A stretch of 64,000 bases of DNA, taken from Bacillota bacterium. Its GTDB lineage: Bacteria; Bacillota; Clostridia; Oscillospirales; Oscillospiraceae. Both the position numbers and the translations under genes were made by a program. The notes beneath the pieces are model-generated. The model made no database searches. It saw only the letters and a program-made list of their open reading frames with translations, and was not told the origin of the DNA. The stretch lies in NCBI GenBank assembly GCA_021770445.1, contig JAETQY010000009.1, positions 19,677 to 83,676 of the forward strand, read 5' to 3'. Positions 54,333 through 63,904 of the stretch are shown here, one piece after another (the stretch's first letter is position 1; each line of letters opens with the position of its first letter).

Positions 54333-54394
54333 AGTTGTCCCTTCTTTCTCTTTGACGGAGCGATTTTAGCACATTTTGCGCGGAGATGCAAGCC

Positions 54395-54439
54395 TTATCC
54401 CTTCACCGCGCCGGCGGCCACGCCGGTCCAAATGCGCTT
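54395..54439 (-). pseudogene. C-terminal vestige of a second MalG-type permease
   Basis: KRIWTGVAAGAVKG* aligned without gaps to the MalG tail KHIIKGVAAGAVKG*; 33/45 nt identical by hand count. Confidence 0.6.
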
Positions 54440-54444
54440 CCGCA

Positions 54445-54467
54445 CTCCCCGCCCAACGGGCGGGGAG
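54445..54467. terminator. Hairpin downstream of malG
   Basis: CTCCCCGCCC-AAC-GGGCGGGGAG. Confidence 0.65.
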
Positions 54468-54475
54468 ACAAATAA

Positions 54476-55333
54476 TTAACCTTTTACCGCGCCGGCAGCC
54501 ACACCCTTGATGATGTGCTTCTGGCAGGTGAGGTAGAACACGATCACCGGGATGATGGACAGCAGGATCAGGGCCATGGTGGCGCCCAGGTCCACGGTGC
54601 CGTAGCTGCCCTTCAGGTACTGGATGTGGATGGGGATGGTGCGGTACAGGTTCTTGTCCAGCACCAGGTAGGGGAGCAGGAAGTCGTTCCACACCCACAT
54701 GATCTCCAGGATGCCCACGGAGATCATGGTGGGCTTGAGCATGGGCACCACCACGGAGAAGTAGGTGCGCAGGGGCCCGCAGCCGTCGATGGCGGCGGCC
54801 TCCTCAATCTCCAGGGGGATAGACTTGACGAAGCCCACGAACATGAAGATGGCCAGCCCCGCGCCGAAGCCCAGGTAGATGATGGGGATGGTCCAGGGGG
54901 TGTTGAGATGGAGGTTGTTGGCTGTCTTGGACAGGGTGAACATGACCATCTGGAAGGGGACCACCATGGAGAACACGCACAGGAAGTACAGCGCCTTGCA
55001 GAACAGGGAGTTGACCCGGGCGATGTACCAGGCGGCCATGGAGGTACACAGCAGAATCAGGGCGGTGGACAGCAGGGTAATCACTACACTGTAGAGCACC
55101 GACTTGGCGAAGGGGTAGTTGCCGAAGGTCATGCCCTTGATGAAGTTGGAGAATCCAGCCCACATCTCGCCGGTGGGCAGGGCGAAGGTGTCGGTCTTGA
55201 CAAAGGTGTTCAGCTTAAAGGAGTTGATCACCACCGCTACCGCGGGCAGCACATAGATCACGCAGATGACGGCCAGCACCACGGACAGGATGGTTTTGCG
55301 CCGGGCCTCGGCGGAGAGAGTTTTGGCGTTCAT
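54476..55333 (-). CDS. malG: Sugar ABC transporter permease (MalG type)
   Basis: EEAAAIDGCGPLRTYFSVVVPMLKP EAA motif. Confidence 0.92.
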   Translation of the reverse strand: MNAKTLSAEARRKTILSVVLAVICVIYVLPAVAVVINSFKLNTFVKTDTFALPTGEMWAGFSNFIKGMTFGNYPFAKSVLYSVVITLLSTALILLCTSMAAWYIARVNSLFCKALYFLCVFSMVVPFQMVMFTLSKTANNLHLNTPWTIPIIYLGFGAGLAIFMFVGFVKSIPLEIEEAAAIDGCGPLRTYFSVVVPMLKPTMISVGILEIMWVWNDFLLPYLVLDKNLYRTIPIHIQYLKGSYGTVDLGATMALILLSIIPVIVFYLTCQKHIIKGVAAGAVKG

Positions 55334-56238
55334 TACTGCTGTACCTCCTTCTTACGGGTGTAGCCCAGCTGGCACAGACCCAGTCCGGCCACCAGGACGA
55401 AGAATACCACTGCTTTCGCCTGGGCGACGCCCTGGGAGGATGCGCCGGAGGCGTTAAAGGTGTTGAAGATGTTCAGAGCCAGCATCTCGGTGGTCTTGAT
55501 GGTGGCGCCGCCGGGCTGGATGATGAAGGGCTGGCCGGCGGTGAGGGCCAGGTTCTGGTCGAAGAGCTTGAAGCCGTTGGTCAGGGACAGGAACATGCAG
55601 ATGGTGATGGAGGGCATCACGTTGGGGATGGTCACCTTGAACAGGGTCTGCCAGCGGGTGGCGCCGTCGATGCGGGCGGCCTCCAGCATCTCGCCGGGGA
55701 CGTTCTGTAGGCCGGCGATGTAAATAATCATCATATAGCCGATCTGCTGCCAGCACATCAGAATAATCAGGCCCCAAAAGCCGTATTTGCTCTCCAGCAG
55801 AATGGAAGTGTTATACCAGCTGAGGATGCCGTCGAAGATCATAGACCAGATGTAGCCCAGCACGATGCCGCCGATCAGGTTGGGCATGAAGAATACGGTG
55901 CGGTACAGGTTGCTGCCCTTGATGCCCTGGGTCAGGGCGTAGGCCACGGCGAAGGCCAGCACGTTGATGAGCACCAGGCTGACAATGGCGAACAGGGCGG
56001 TGTACCAGAAGGCGTGGCGGAAGCCCACATCACTGAAGGCCTTGGCGTAGTTGCCCAATCCGATAAATTTGGCGTTGGAGATGGTCTTGAAGCTGCACAT
56101 AGACAGCCAGATGCCCTGGAGGAAGGGCCAGACAAACCCGATGGTGAACGCGGCCACCACGGGCCCCAGGAAAAACAGTCCCCAGCGCCGGGTGGAGCGT
56201 CGGATCGAGTTGCTGTTGGTAATCTTCTTCTTTTTCAA
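55333..56238 (-). CDS. malF: Sugar ABC transporter permease (MalF type), TTG start
   Basis: LEAARIDGATRWQTLFKVTIPNVMP EAA motif. Confidence 0.9.
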   Translation of the reverse strand: MKKKKITNSNSIRRSTRRWGLFFLGPVVAAFTIGFVWPFLQGIWLSMCSFKTISNAKFIGLGNYAKAFSDVGFRHAFWYTALFAIVSLVLINVLAFAVAYALTQGIKGSNLYRTVFFMPNLIGGIVLGYIWSMIFDGILSWYNTSILLESKYGFWGLIILMCWQQIGYMMIIYIAGLQNVPGEMLEAARIDGATRWQTLFKVTIPNVMPSITICMFLSLTNGFKLFDQNLALTAGQPFIIQPGGATIKTTEMLALNIFNTFNASGASSQGVAQAKAVVFFVLVAGLGLCQLGYTRKKEVQQ

Positions 56239-56262
56239 GATATCAGCTCCTCTCTCATTTTT

Positions 56263-56332
56263 GTAGGGGCGCACATTGTGCGCCCGCCGGAGGCGGGAAA
56301 GGGTCATGCGGGCGGACCATGTCCGCCCCTAC
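56263..56332. repeat. REP-like composite palindrome in malE-malF intergenic region
   Basis: GTAGGGGCGCACATTGTGCGCCC...GGGCGGACCATGTCCGCCCCTAC, two hairpins with outer inverted GTAGGGGC/GCCCCTAC. Confidence 0.75.
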
Positions 56333-56350
56333 ATACGGACAAAACGGAAA

Positions 56351-56377
56351 CCGGGGCGGGCGAAAGGCCCGCCCCGG
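56351..56377. other. Very GC-rich perfect hairpin just downstream of malE
   Basis: CCGGGGCGGGC-GAAAG-GCCCGCCCCGG. Confidence 0.7.
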
Positions 56378-56414
56378 CACGATGTCAAAGCGAAAGGTTC
56401 CGGCTGCGGAAGGA

Positions 56415-57758
56415 TCAGCCGTTGACGGCGTTGTACTGAGCGGCCCAGCCGTCCACGAAGGCGATGCGGAACTGATCCCAGTTGGCGGCGGACTGGTCGG
56501 CGTTGTACTGGTTCAGAGCAGCCACCAGACCGCGGCGGTACTCGTCCACGTTGGGCTGATAGTTGGTGGCCCAGTTCATCACATAGCAGCCGTTGGCGGT
56601 GTACTCGGCGGCGTCGGACAGGAAGCCGTTGGCGGACTCGGGGGCGTTCTTATAGGGCAGCACGCCCAGCTGCTCCACCATCTTGGCGGAGGCGTCGGGG
56701 TCGCTGACCAGCCACACCATGAAGTCGATGGTGGCCTTCTGGTCGGCCTCGGACACGTTGGCGTTGACGGCCCAGCAGTTCTCAGTGCCGCAGTTCAGGC
56801 CGGCCTTGTCCTCGCCGGACACGCCGCAGTAGTAGGGGATCATGGTGGCGTTGGGCACGGAGGCCACATAGTTGGCGTACTCCCAGGAGCCCTGGACGGT
56901 GAAGGCGGCCTTGCCGTCCTTAAACTCCTGGCCGGCGTCGTGGCCGCCGGTGGCCAGGTCGGTGGGGGCGGTCAGGCTGTTGTTGATGCACAGGTCATAC
57001 AGGTTCTTGAAGTTGTCCAGATACTTGCCGGAGATGGTGGCGGGGCACTCGGTCCAGGTGGTGCCTTCCTGCTCATAGTAGTACTCCAGGTTGGCCATGT
57101 GGCCGGTGAAGCGCCAGGAGGAGGAGTCGTCCATGTCGCAGGAGGTGAAGGCGTCGAAGCCCAGGGTGGCGGCGTTGGCGTGGATATCCTCCACCACGGC
57201 CTTCAGGGAGGCGAAGTCCTTGATCTCGTCCATGGAGTGGCCGGCCTTGGTCACCAGGTCGGGATTGACAATGATGCCGTAGCACTCGTAGCAGTAGCCG
57301 ATGGACACCAGCTTGCCGGCGTCATCATAGAGGTTATAGGCGTCGGTGTTCAGCTCGTTGGCGATGGCGGTGCCGGTGAGGTCCATAGCGTACTCGCCCC
57401 AGTCGGCCACGCCGGCGGAGTTACCGATGTTAAACAGGGTGGGGGGCGCGGACTTATCCATCTCGGCGGTGAGGGTCTGCTGATAGGTGCCGGAGGCGGC
57501 AGTGATTACCTGGACGGGCACGCCGGTCTTGTCGGTGTAGGTCTTGGCCAGCGCCTGGGCGGTCTCGTCCAGCTCGGGCTTGAAGTTCAGCCAGTATACC
57601 CGGCCGGTCTCGCCGCCGCCGGTGGGCGTGCCGGCGCTGCTGGGATTGCCGGCATTGCTGCCGCCGGCGGGCTTGTCGCCGCCGCCGCAGCCGGCCAGCA
57701 GGGACAGGGCCATAGCGGCGCTGAGGGCCAGGGCCAGGATCTTTTTGGTCTTGCTCAT
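56415..57758 (-). CDS. malE: Sugar ABC transporter substrate-binding lipoprotein
   Basis: LALSAAMALSLLAGCGGG lipobox; solute-binding domain. Confidence 0.92.
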   Translation of the reverse strand: MSKTKKILALALSAAMALSLLAGCGGGDKPAGGSNAGNPSSAGTPTGGGETGRVYWLNFKPELDETAQALAKTYTDKTGVPVQVITAASGTYQQTLTAEMDKSAPPTLFNIGNSAGVADWGEYAMDLTGTAIANELNTDAYNLYDDAGKLVSIGYCYECYGIIVNPDLVTKAGHSMDEIKDFASLKAVVEDIHANAATLGFDAFTSCDMDDSSSWRFTGHMANLEYYYEQEGTTWTECPATISGKYLDNFKNLYDLCINNSLTAPTDLATGGHDAGQEFKDGKAAFTVQGSWEYANYVASVPNATMIPYYCGVSGEDKAGLNCGTENCWAVNANVSEADQKATIDFMVWLVSDPDASAKMVEQLGVLPYKNAPESANGFLSDAAEYTANGCYVMNWATNYQPNVDEYRRGLVAALNQYNADQSAANWDQFRIAFVDGWAAQYNAVNG

Positions 57759-57804
57759 TTCATTTTCCTCCTAATTTAAAATTTAGCATCGCGATTTCTG
57801 GAAG

Positions 57805-57830
57805 CGTTACCGGAATCGTTACTGGTAACG
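57805..57830. promoter_or_regulatory. Two overlapping LacI-type operators upstream of malE
   Basis: CGTTACCGGAATCGTTACTGGTAACG = CGTTACCGGAATCG + CGTTACTGGTAACG sharing CG, 12-bp period. Confidence 0.65.
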
Positions 57831-58048
57831 TTTTCAGCTCGCTTGATTATTATAATAACCGCAACGGGCCGCAGATGCAAGAAAAATTTGCCGTATCAGC
57901 GCAAAATTGGAGAAATGCAAAAAAAGGCTCGCCTGTTTTTGGAAGTTGTGCCCAAAACCCGGACCGACATCCACAATTTTTGCCAGAGGTCCCCAGATTT
58001 CCATTGTCATTTCCGGCAAGAAGCGTTATAATATAAAAGGAGAAGGAG

Positions 58049-58684
58049 GTGCATCCCGTGAGCAACTATGTCATATCCATTAGCCGGGAGTTCGGCAGCG
58101 GAGGGCGCCTGATCGGCAAGCGGCTGGCCGCCCGCCTGGGGATCCCCTGCTATGATCGTACCATTATCCAAAAGACCTCGGAGAAGAGCGGGCTGTCCCC
58201 GGACTTTATCGCCCGGGCGGAGGAGCGGGCCCGCAGCCGGTTCCACCTGTCCGTCGCCCCGGTGGGGGTGGGGGTACCCGCCCTGGCCCACCAGGGGGTG
58301 CCCGTGAGCCACCAGGCCTTTTTCGCCCAGGCGGAGGTGATCCGGGAGCTGGCCGACGAGGGCCCCTGCGTCATTGTGGGCCGGTGCTCCGACTATGTGC
58401 TGGGGGAGCGGCCCGAGTGCCTGAAGGTCTTTGTCCACGCCGACATGGCCAGTCGGGTGGAGCGGTGCGTGGAGGAGTACCACATCCCCTCCGACGACAT
58501 GGAGCGGCGCATTGTCCAGATGGACAAGGGCCGGGCCAACTACTATAACTACTATACCGGGCATATCTGGGGGGATATGCGCCGCTATGATCTGACTCTG
58601 AACTCCGGCATGATCGGCGTGGAGGGGGCGGTGGAGCTGATTGTGACCCTGGTAAAAGCCCGCTCCGCCCAGGACGCCCAGTAA
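58049..58684 (+). CDS. Cytidylate kinase-like family protein
   Basis: ISISREFGSGGRLIGKRLAARLGIPCYDRTII. Confidence 0.88.
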   Translation: MHPVSNYVISISREFGSGGRLIGKRLAARLGIPCYDRTIIQKTSEKSGLSPDFIARAEERARSRFHLSVAPVGVGVPALAHQGVPVSHQAFFAQAEVIRELADEGPCVIVGRCSDYVLGERPECLKVFVHADMASRVERCVEEYHIPSDDMERRIVQMDKGRANYYNYYTGHIWGDMRRYDLTLNSGMIGVEGAVELIVTLVKARSAQDAQ

Positions 58685-58689
58685 CGGCC

Positions 58690-59373
58690 GTGGGAAGGAT
58701 CAGAATACAGGTGTCCGGCGAGCTGGGCCGGACGGACAACTACAGCGCCGCCATCCGGGGCGCCGGAGGGGACCCCACCCCCGGTTACTGCCCCGCCCCC
58801 GACCTGAGCTGCGCCGGCCTTGTGCTGTGCGGCGGCGGCGATATCGAGAGCACCCTCTACGGCCAGGAGGACCAGGGGTCCTACCCCCCCGACCAGAGCC
58901 GGGATCAGGCTGAGCTGGCCCTGTTTCAGGCGTTTTACGAGGCAGGCAAGCCCATCCTGGGCATCTGCCGGGGGATGCAGCTGATTAACGTGGCTCTGGG
59001 AGGCACCCTGATCCAGGACCTGCCGCCGGAGCAGAAGATATTCCATACATCGGTCCAGGGAGACCTGGTCCACCCGGTGTTCAGCCCGGAGGGCTCCACC
59101 CTCAACAGGCTGTATGGACCGGTATTTTCTGTGAACAGCGCCCATCACCAGGCGCTGGACCAGCTGAGCGACGGACTGGAGGCTGTGGCCTGGTCGGAGA
59201 GCGGCGTCGTCGAGGCGGTGGAGCTGCCCGGCTACCCCCTGCTGGGCGTCCAGTTTCACCCGGAGCGGATGGCCTTCGGCAAGCGCCGGCTGGACACCGT
59301 GGACGGTGCGGCCATCTTCGGGTGGCTCCTGGATGTATGCCGGGAGAGCGCCGCGTTTTCACAGCCGACCTGA
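58690..59373 (+). CDS. puuD-like: Class I glutamine amidotransferase, gamma-glutamyl-GABA hydrolase type
   Basis: PILGICRGMQLINVALGGTLIQDL; VQFHPE. Confidence 0.9.
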   Translation: MGRIRIQVSGELGRTDNYSAAIRGAGGDPTPGYCPAPDLSCAGLVLCGGGDIESTLYGQEDQGSYPPDQSRDQAELALFQAFYEAGKPILGICRGMQLINVALGGTLIQDLPPEQKIFHTSVQGDLVHPVFSPEGSTLNRLYGPVFSVNSAHHQALDQLSDGLEAVAWSESGVVEAVELPGYPLLGVQFHPERMAFGKRRLDTVDGAAIFGWLLDVCRESAAFSQPT

Positions 59374-59427
59374 TTGCAGGGGCTGAAATAAGTACCGCAT
59401 GGAAATGCGCAGGAAAGGATTATCGCA

Positions 59428-60444
59428 ATGCACAAGACTGTCACCCAGCTCCTATTGGCGGGCGGGCTCTGTCTGGCCTCGCTAACCGCCGCGGGAGCGG
59501 CGGGTCCGGAGGCGATCCCGGCCCCGCCGCCGGAGGAGCTGGTGCTGGAGCTCTGGAATCCCATGGCTTTTCCCCAGGAGGAGGCGGAAGCCCTCCCCGA
59601 CACCGAAGAAAAGGTCCCGCAGCTCTCCGCCCTTTTGGCGTGGGAGGGGCTGAGCGAGGAGCAGCAGTGGGCGCTGGCCGTCCGCATGGAGCGGGAGCCC
59701 GCGCTGTTAGAGCGGCTGGAGCAGGGCGGGCTGAGTGACGCCCAACTGGTGCTGTTGGCCCTGCCCAATGCCCGGACCGACCGGCTGGACCGCTACCTGG
59801 CCTGGAGGGAGGCCCACCCGGAAGACAGCCCGGAGAACGCGGTTTTTTCCGTGAATGCGGACCGGGACCTGGCCTTCTACAGCGCTGTCTCAGAGACCGT
59901 CGACCCGGCCGGTACGGTGGTGCTGGTAAATAAACACTATGCCCTGCCCGCCAACTATGTCCCGGAGCTGGAGGCTCTGGGGTACGGGTACGGTTCCGGC
60001 TCCCTGCGGCCCGAGGCGGCCCAGGCCTTCCGGGCTATGGCGGACGCCGCCCGGGCAGAGGGCGTATCCCTGCGCAGCGTGTCCGCCTACCGCTCCTATG
60101 GCAGCCAGAAAATTACCTACAACAACTATCTGAAAAAGTACAAGCGGTCTGTGGTGGACAACTTCTCTGCCCGGCCCGGCCACTCGGAGCACCAGACCGG
60201 TCTGGCCCTGGACATCAACGTGGCCAGCAGCAAGGCCCACTTTGAGAACACCAAGGCCTTCGCCTGGCTGAAGGCCCACTGCGCCGAGTACGGCTTTATT
60301 CTCCGCTACGACAAGGGGAAGGAGGCCGTCACCGGCTACCGCTTTGAGCCCTGGCACTACCGCTATGTGGGGGTGGATATCGCCAAGGCCTGCATGGAGC
60401 AAGGGCTGTGCTACGAGGAGTATCTGGCCCTCCTGCCCGGTTGA
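59428..60444 (+). CDS. M15 family D-alanyl-D-alanine carboxypeptidase (VanY type)
   Basis: VSAYRSYGSQ; GHSEHQTGLALDIN; EPWHYRYVG. Confidence 0.93.
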   Translation: MHKTVTQLLLAGGLCLASLTAAGAAGPEAIPAPPPEELVLELWNPMAFPQEEAEALPDTEEKVPQLSALLAWEGLSEEQQWALAVRMEREPALLERLEQGGLSDAQLVLLALPNARTDRLDRYLAWREAHPEDSPENAVFSVNADRDLAFYSAVSETVDPAGTVVLVNKHYALPANYVPELEALGYGYGSGSLRPEAAQAFRAMADAARAEGVSLRSVSAYRSYGSQKITYNNYLKKYKRSVVDNFSARPGHSEHQTGLALDINVASSKAHFENTKAFAWLKAHCAEYGFILRYDKGKEAVTGYRFEPWHYRYVGVDIAKACMEQGLCYEEYLALLPG

Positions 60445-60458
60445 ATCACAACATGGAA

Positions 60459-60487
60459 CAGCCCCCGGTCTTAACGACCGGGGGCTG
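60459..60487. terminator. Perfect 12-bp bidirectional terminator between convergent genes
   Basis: CAGCCCCCGGTC-TTAAC-GACCGGGGGCTG. Confidence 0.8.
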
Positions 60488-60491
60488 TATT

Positions 60492-61424
60492 TTATTCCTC
60501 CCAATACGCCTTTACAAGGAAGTAGTGGTCAAAGGGCGATTCCGTCTGCCCCTCCTTCGGCTCCAGGCTCAGGTGCAATTCCAGCAGGGTGGCGCCGTTT
60601 TCCCGGTCCACGGTGACGGGCTCCCCGACGGACGCGCTCCAGCCCATGCCGATGATCTGGCCGGACAGCTCTTCCTGCAGATCCGACACCAGCGGTCTGC
60701 CGGAAGTTGCGGTGGTTCCTCCCAGCTTGATCCTGAACCAAAGGTTGCCATCCTCCTCAAAGATCATCCGGAAGGCCATCAGCTGGCGGCGGGGGTCGGG
60801 CTGTCCGTGCTCCCGGGCGTACAAGGTCCCCAGGGACCAGCTTTTCACCAGCTCCCGCTCCGGCCCCTTGTCGTTATAGGTCTGTGACCATAGCTCCGCC
60901 TTGAACGCTATCCGCTCCATGTCGTCCGCCAAAACGACGCGGTACATACGCAAAAAGTCCCACTTATTGGGCATAGTGAGCATATCGACGATGGTGCTCT
61001 GTTCTTCCTCTAGCTCGATGGGGGTGATCACCGTCTCCCGCTGGGGCAGCAGCTCGGTGTTGTCCCGGACCCAGACATAGCCCAGGCCGGCCAGAAGGGC
61101 CAGCAGGAGCACGGCCGCGGCGATAAACCGCCCCCGCCACTTTTTAATTTTGGGCCGGAGCTGGTTTTCCCCAAAACGCAGGGAGTCCCGGACGGCCTCC
61201 TCCCCGGGTTGCTCCCCCCGTTCCCCGGCCAGCAGCTCGGTGACGGTAAGGTCCAGCGCCTCCGCCAGGGGCTCCATCAGGGGCAGGTCGGGGAAGTTCT
61301 TCCCCAGCTCCCACTTGCTCACCGCCTGGACCGACACGTAGACCTTCTCCGCCAGCTCCTTCTGGGTCAGGCCCTTTTCCTTTCTCGCCTGGGCGATCAG
61401 CGCCCCAGTTTTCATGGCGTCCAT
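60492..61424 (-). CDS. XRE HTH regulator with C-terminal membrane/extracellular region
   Basis: GALIAQARKEKGLTQKELAEKVYVSVQAVSKWELGKNFPDLPLMEPLAEAL + TM. Confidence 0.85.
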   Translation of the reverse strand: MDAMKTGALIAQARKEKGLTQKELAEKVYVSVQAVSKWELGKNFPDLPLMEPLAEALDLTVTELLAGERGEQPGEEAVRDSLRFGENQLRPKIKKWRGRFIAAAVLLLALLAGLGYVWVRDNTELLPQRETVITPIELEEEQSTIVDMLTMPNKWDFLRMYRVVLADDMERIAFKAELWSQTYNDKGPERELVKSWSLGTLYAREHGQPDPRRQLMAFRMIFEEDGNLWFRIKLGGTTATSGRPLVSDLQEELSGQIIGMGWSASVGEPVTVDRENGATLLELHLSLEPKEGQTESPFDHYFLVKAYWEE

Positions 61425-61564
61425 CTCACCGCCTCCTTCTGTCCCTATGATACCCAAGCCGGAGGGATTTTGCAATCAACCCCAGGTTGACCGGAAAAAA
61501 GGTTTGAGAAAACAGCAAAGGCGGCCCTGTTTGGACACAGGACCGCCTTGTACCGTTTTCGGCG

Positions 61565-62047
61565 TTATACCTTTTCGGGCAGGGAGTCGTCCTCCCGGAT
61601 CCAGTCCTCCACGTGGACCACGGAGTACTCCGTCGGCGTGTTTCGGATGACCACCCGGTCGATGCCCGCGTTGATAATCAGGCGGCGGCACATGGAGCAG
61701 GAGGTGGAGCCAGGGATCAGCTCTCCGGTTCGGGGATCCTTACAGACCATATAGAGGGTTGCGCCCAGCACCTCACTGCGGGCGGCGGAGATAATGGCGT
61801 TGGCCTCGGCGTGGACAGAGCGGCACAGCTCATACCGCTCCCCGGAGGGGATATTCATAGCCTCTCGGGTGCAGTAGCCCAGGTCCATGCAGTTTTTTCG
61901 TCCCCGGGGGGCCCCGTTGTACCCGGTGGAGACAATCTCGTCGTGCTGGACGATGATGGCCCCGTAGCACCGGCGCAGGCAGGTGGAGCGCTCCAGCACA
62001 GTGCCGGCGATGTCCAGATAGTAGTTTTCCTTGGCAATTCGATTCAT
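61565..62047 (-). CDS. dCMP deaminase family protein
   Basis: HAEANAI; PGSTSCSMCRRLIINAGI. Confidence 0.93.
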   Translation of the reverse strand: MNRIAKENYYLDIAGTVLERSTCLRRCYGAIIVQHDEIVSTGYNGAPRGRKNCMDLGYCTREAMNIPSGERYELCRSVHAEANAIISAARSEVLGATLYMVCKDPRTGELIPGSTSCSMCRRLIINAGIDRVVIRNTPTEYSVVHVEDWIREDDSLPEKV

Positions 62048-62069
62048 GGAAGTCCCCCCTAAGATTGAC

Positions 62070-63731
62070 TTACAGCGCGGTATGCGCCTTATTGAGCTCC
62101 TGGGCGATATTGAGGACGTGGTCTCCGATCCGCTCAAAGTCGGTGAGCAGCTCGGAGTACAGGATGCAGGCCTCGTCGGAGCAGACGCCGTCCCGCATCC
62201 GGATAAGCTGGGCCCGGCGGAACTCGGCGGTCATGTCGTCGATCTTCTGCTCCAGCTGGGCCACCTGGGCCAGCCACTGGGGGCCGCCCGCCTCGCCGGA
62301 CAGCAGAGCGGACACGGCTCGCAGGGAGATGTCCCGCATCTGCCGGATTTCCTCCTGGGCGAAGGTGGAGAAAGGAATCTCCTTTTCAGCCAGCAGGCGG
62401 GTATAGCCCGCCAGGTTGTCGGCGTGGTCGCCGATGCGCTCGATATTTCCCGAGATGGCGAAGAAGGAGCTGACCACCCTGGAGCCCAGCTCGTTGGTCT
62501 CGATGGTAATGAGCCGGGATATGTAGCGGGAGATCTCCCGATTCAAAAAGTCGATGTACTGCTCCCGCTGCTCCACCCGGTCCAGGGGGGCGGTGTCCCG
62601 GGCCAGGACGGCCCCAAAGCTGGCGTTCACATTCTGCCGGGCCATTTCCAGCATCCGGTGCAGCTCGTTGCGAAGCTGTCCCACCACGATGGCGGATACG
62701 CCCAGGCCGCCGTCCTTGCCGCCGGCGGAGGGGGGGGTCAGGTAGACCAGACGCATACCCTTGTCTCCGCCGGAGACCTCCTCCGGCCGGGAGGGGTCGG
62801 GCAGGATGCGGGTGGCCAGTCCGGCCAGAGCGCTGCCGAAGGGGATCAGCAGGATGGTGGTGGCCAGGTTGAAAATCACGTGCATCACGGCGATTTGGGC
62901 CATGGGGGCGGCTACCGCGGCCTCGATCAGGGCGGTGAGGGGGGTGATCATCACCACCACGGTAAAGATCACCGTGCCGATGACGTTAAAGAGGATGTGG
63001 ACGCAGGTGGCCCGCTTGGCGTCCCGGGAGACGCCAAAGGAGGCCAGCACGGCGGTGATGCAGGTGCCAATATTCTGGCCAAACAGGATGTAGACCGAGG
63101 AGGAGAACTCCACCACGCCGGCGGCGGCCAGGGTCTGCAAAATGCCCACCGAGGCGGCGGAGGACTGGATCAGAGCAGTGAACAGGGCGCCGAAAAGGAT
63201 GCCCAGAATGGGGTTGGAGAGGGTGGCCATCAGGTGGACGAAGGCGGGGACCTCCCGCAGGGGCTCCATGGCGGCGCTCATCATGTCCATGCCGATGAAC
63301 AGGATGCCCAGGCCGGCCAGAAGCTGGCCGATGTGCTGGAGCTTGGGCTTTTTGGTAAAGACCATCAGCGCCACGCCTACAAAGGCCACCGGCGGGGCCA
63401 GCGCCCCCACGTCCAGGGCGATCAGCAAGCCGGTGGTGGTCTTGCCCACGTTGGCGCCCATGATGAGCCAGACCGCCTGGTTCAGGGTCATCATGCCCGC
63501 GTTGACAAAGCCCACCACCATGACGGTGGTGGCGGAGGAGGACTGGACGGCGGTGGTGATAACCGCGCCCACCAGGATGCCTAGGAAACGGTTGGAGGTC
63601 AGCCGCTCCAGAACGGACTTCATCTGGTTGCCCGCCGCGGCCTCCAGGCCGGAGCTCATCATTTGCATCCCGTGCAGGAACAGAGCTAGGCCACCAAAAA
63701 CGCCTAGAAGCTCCCCAAAATCCATGCGCAT
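62070..63731 (-). CDS. Na/Pi cotransporter family protein with PhoU-like domain
   Basis: GLALFLHGMQMMSSGLEAAAG...GAVITTAVQSSSATTVMVVGFVNAG; C-terminal helical PhoU-like repeats. Confidence 0.94.
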   Translation of the reverse strand: MRMDFGELLGVFGGLALFLHGMQMMSSGLEAAAGNQMKSVLERLTSNRFLGILVGAVITTAVQSSSATTVMVVGFVNAGMMTLNQAVWLIMGANVGKTTTGLLIALDVGALAPPVAFVGVALMVFTKKPKLQHIGQLLAGLGILFIGMDMMSAAMEPLREVPAFVHLMATLSNPILGILFGALFTALIQSSAASVGILQTLAAAGVVEFSSSVYILFGQNIGTCITAVLASFGVSRDAKRATCVHILFNVIGTVIFTVVVMITPLTALIEAAVAAPMAQIAVMHVIFNLATTILLIPFGSALAGLATRILPDPSRPEEVSGGDKGMRLVYLTPPSAGGKDGGLGVSAIVVGQLRNELHRMLEMARQNVNASFGAVLARDTAPLDRVEQREQYIDFLNREISRYISRLITIETNELGSRVVSSFFAISGNIERIGDHADNLAGYTRLLAEKEIPFSTFAQEEIRQMRDISLRAVSALLSGEAGGPQWLAQVAQLEQKIDDMTAEFRRAQLIRMRDGVCSDEACILYSELLTDFERIGDHVLNIAQELNKAHTAL

Positions 63732-63904
63732 CCCCTTCTACGCGGTCGGCCGCGTCCCCAAGCGTTGACAAATGTCCCGAAATTTCTCCATTCTCATTAT
63801 ACCCGTGTGGGCCGGGACCTGTCAATATGAAAAAGGGCGCAGTGCGCCCTCACTTCCAATAAATGTATGGAAACGTCCCACATCGGGGCGTTTTCTTTGT
63901 TATA

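Noticed and set aside
56319-57779. 486-aa plus-strand Gly/Val-rich ORF
   Set aside because: Antisense shadow of malE.
62031-63584. 517-aa plus-strand ORF rich in Gly/His/Asp
   Set aside because: Antisense shadow of the Na/Pi cotransporter gene.
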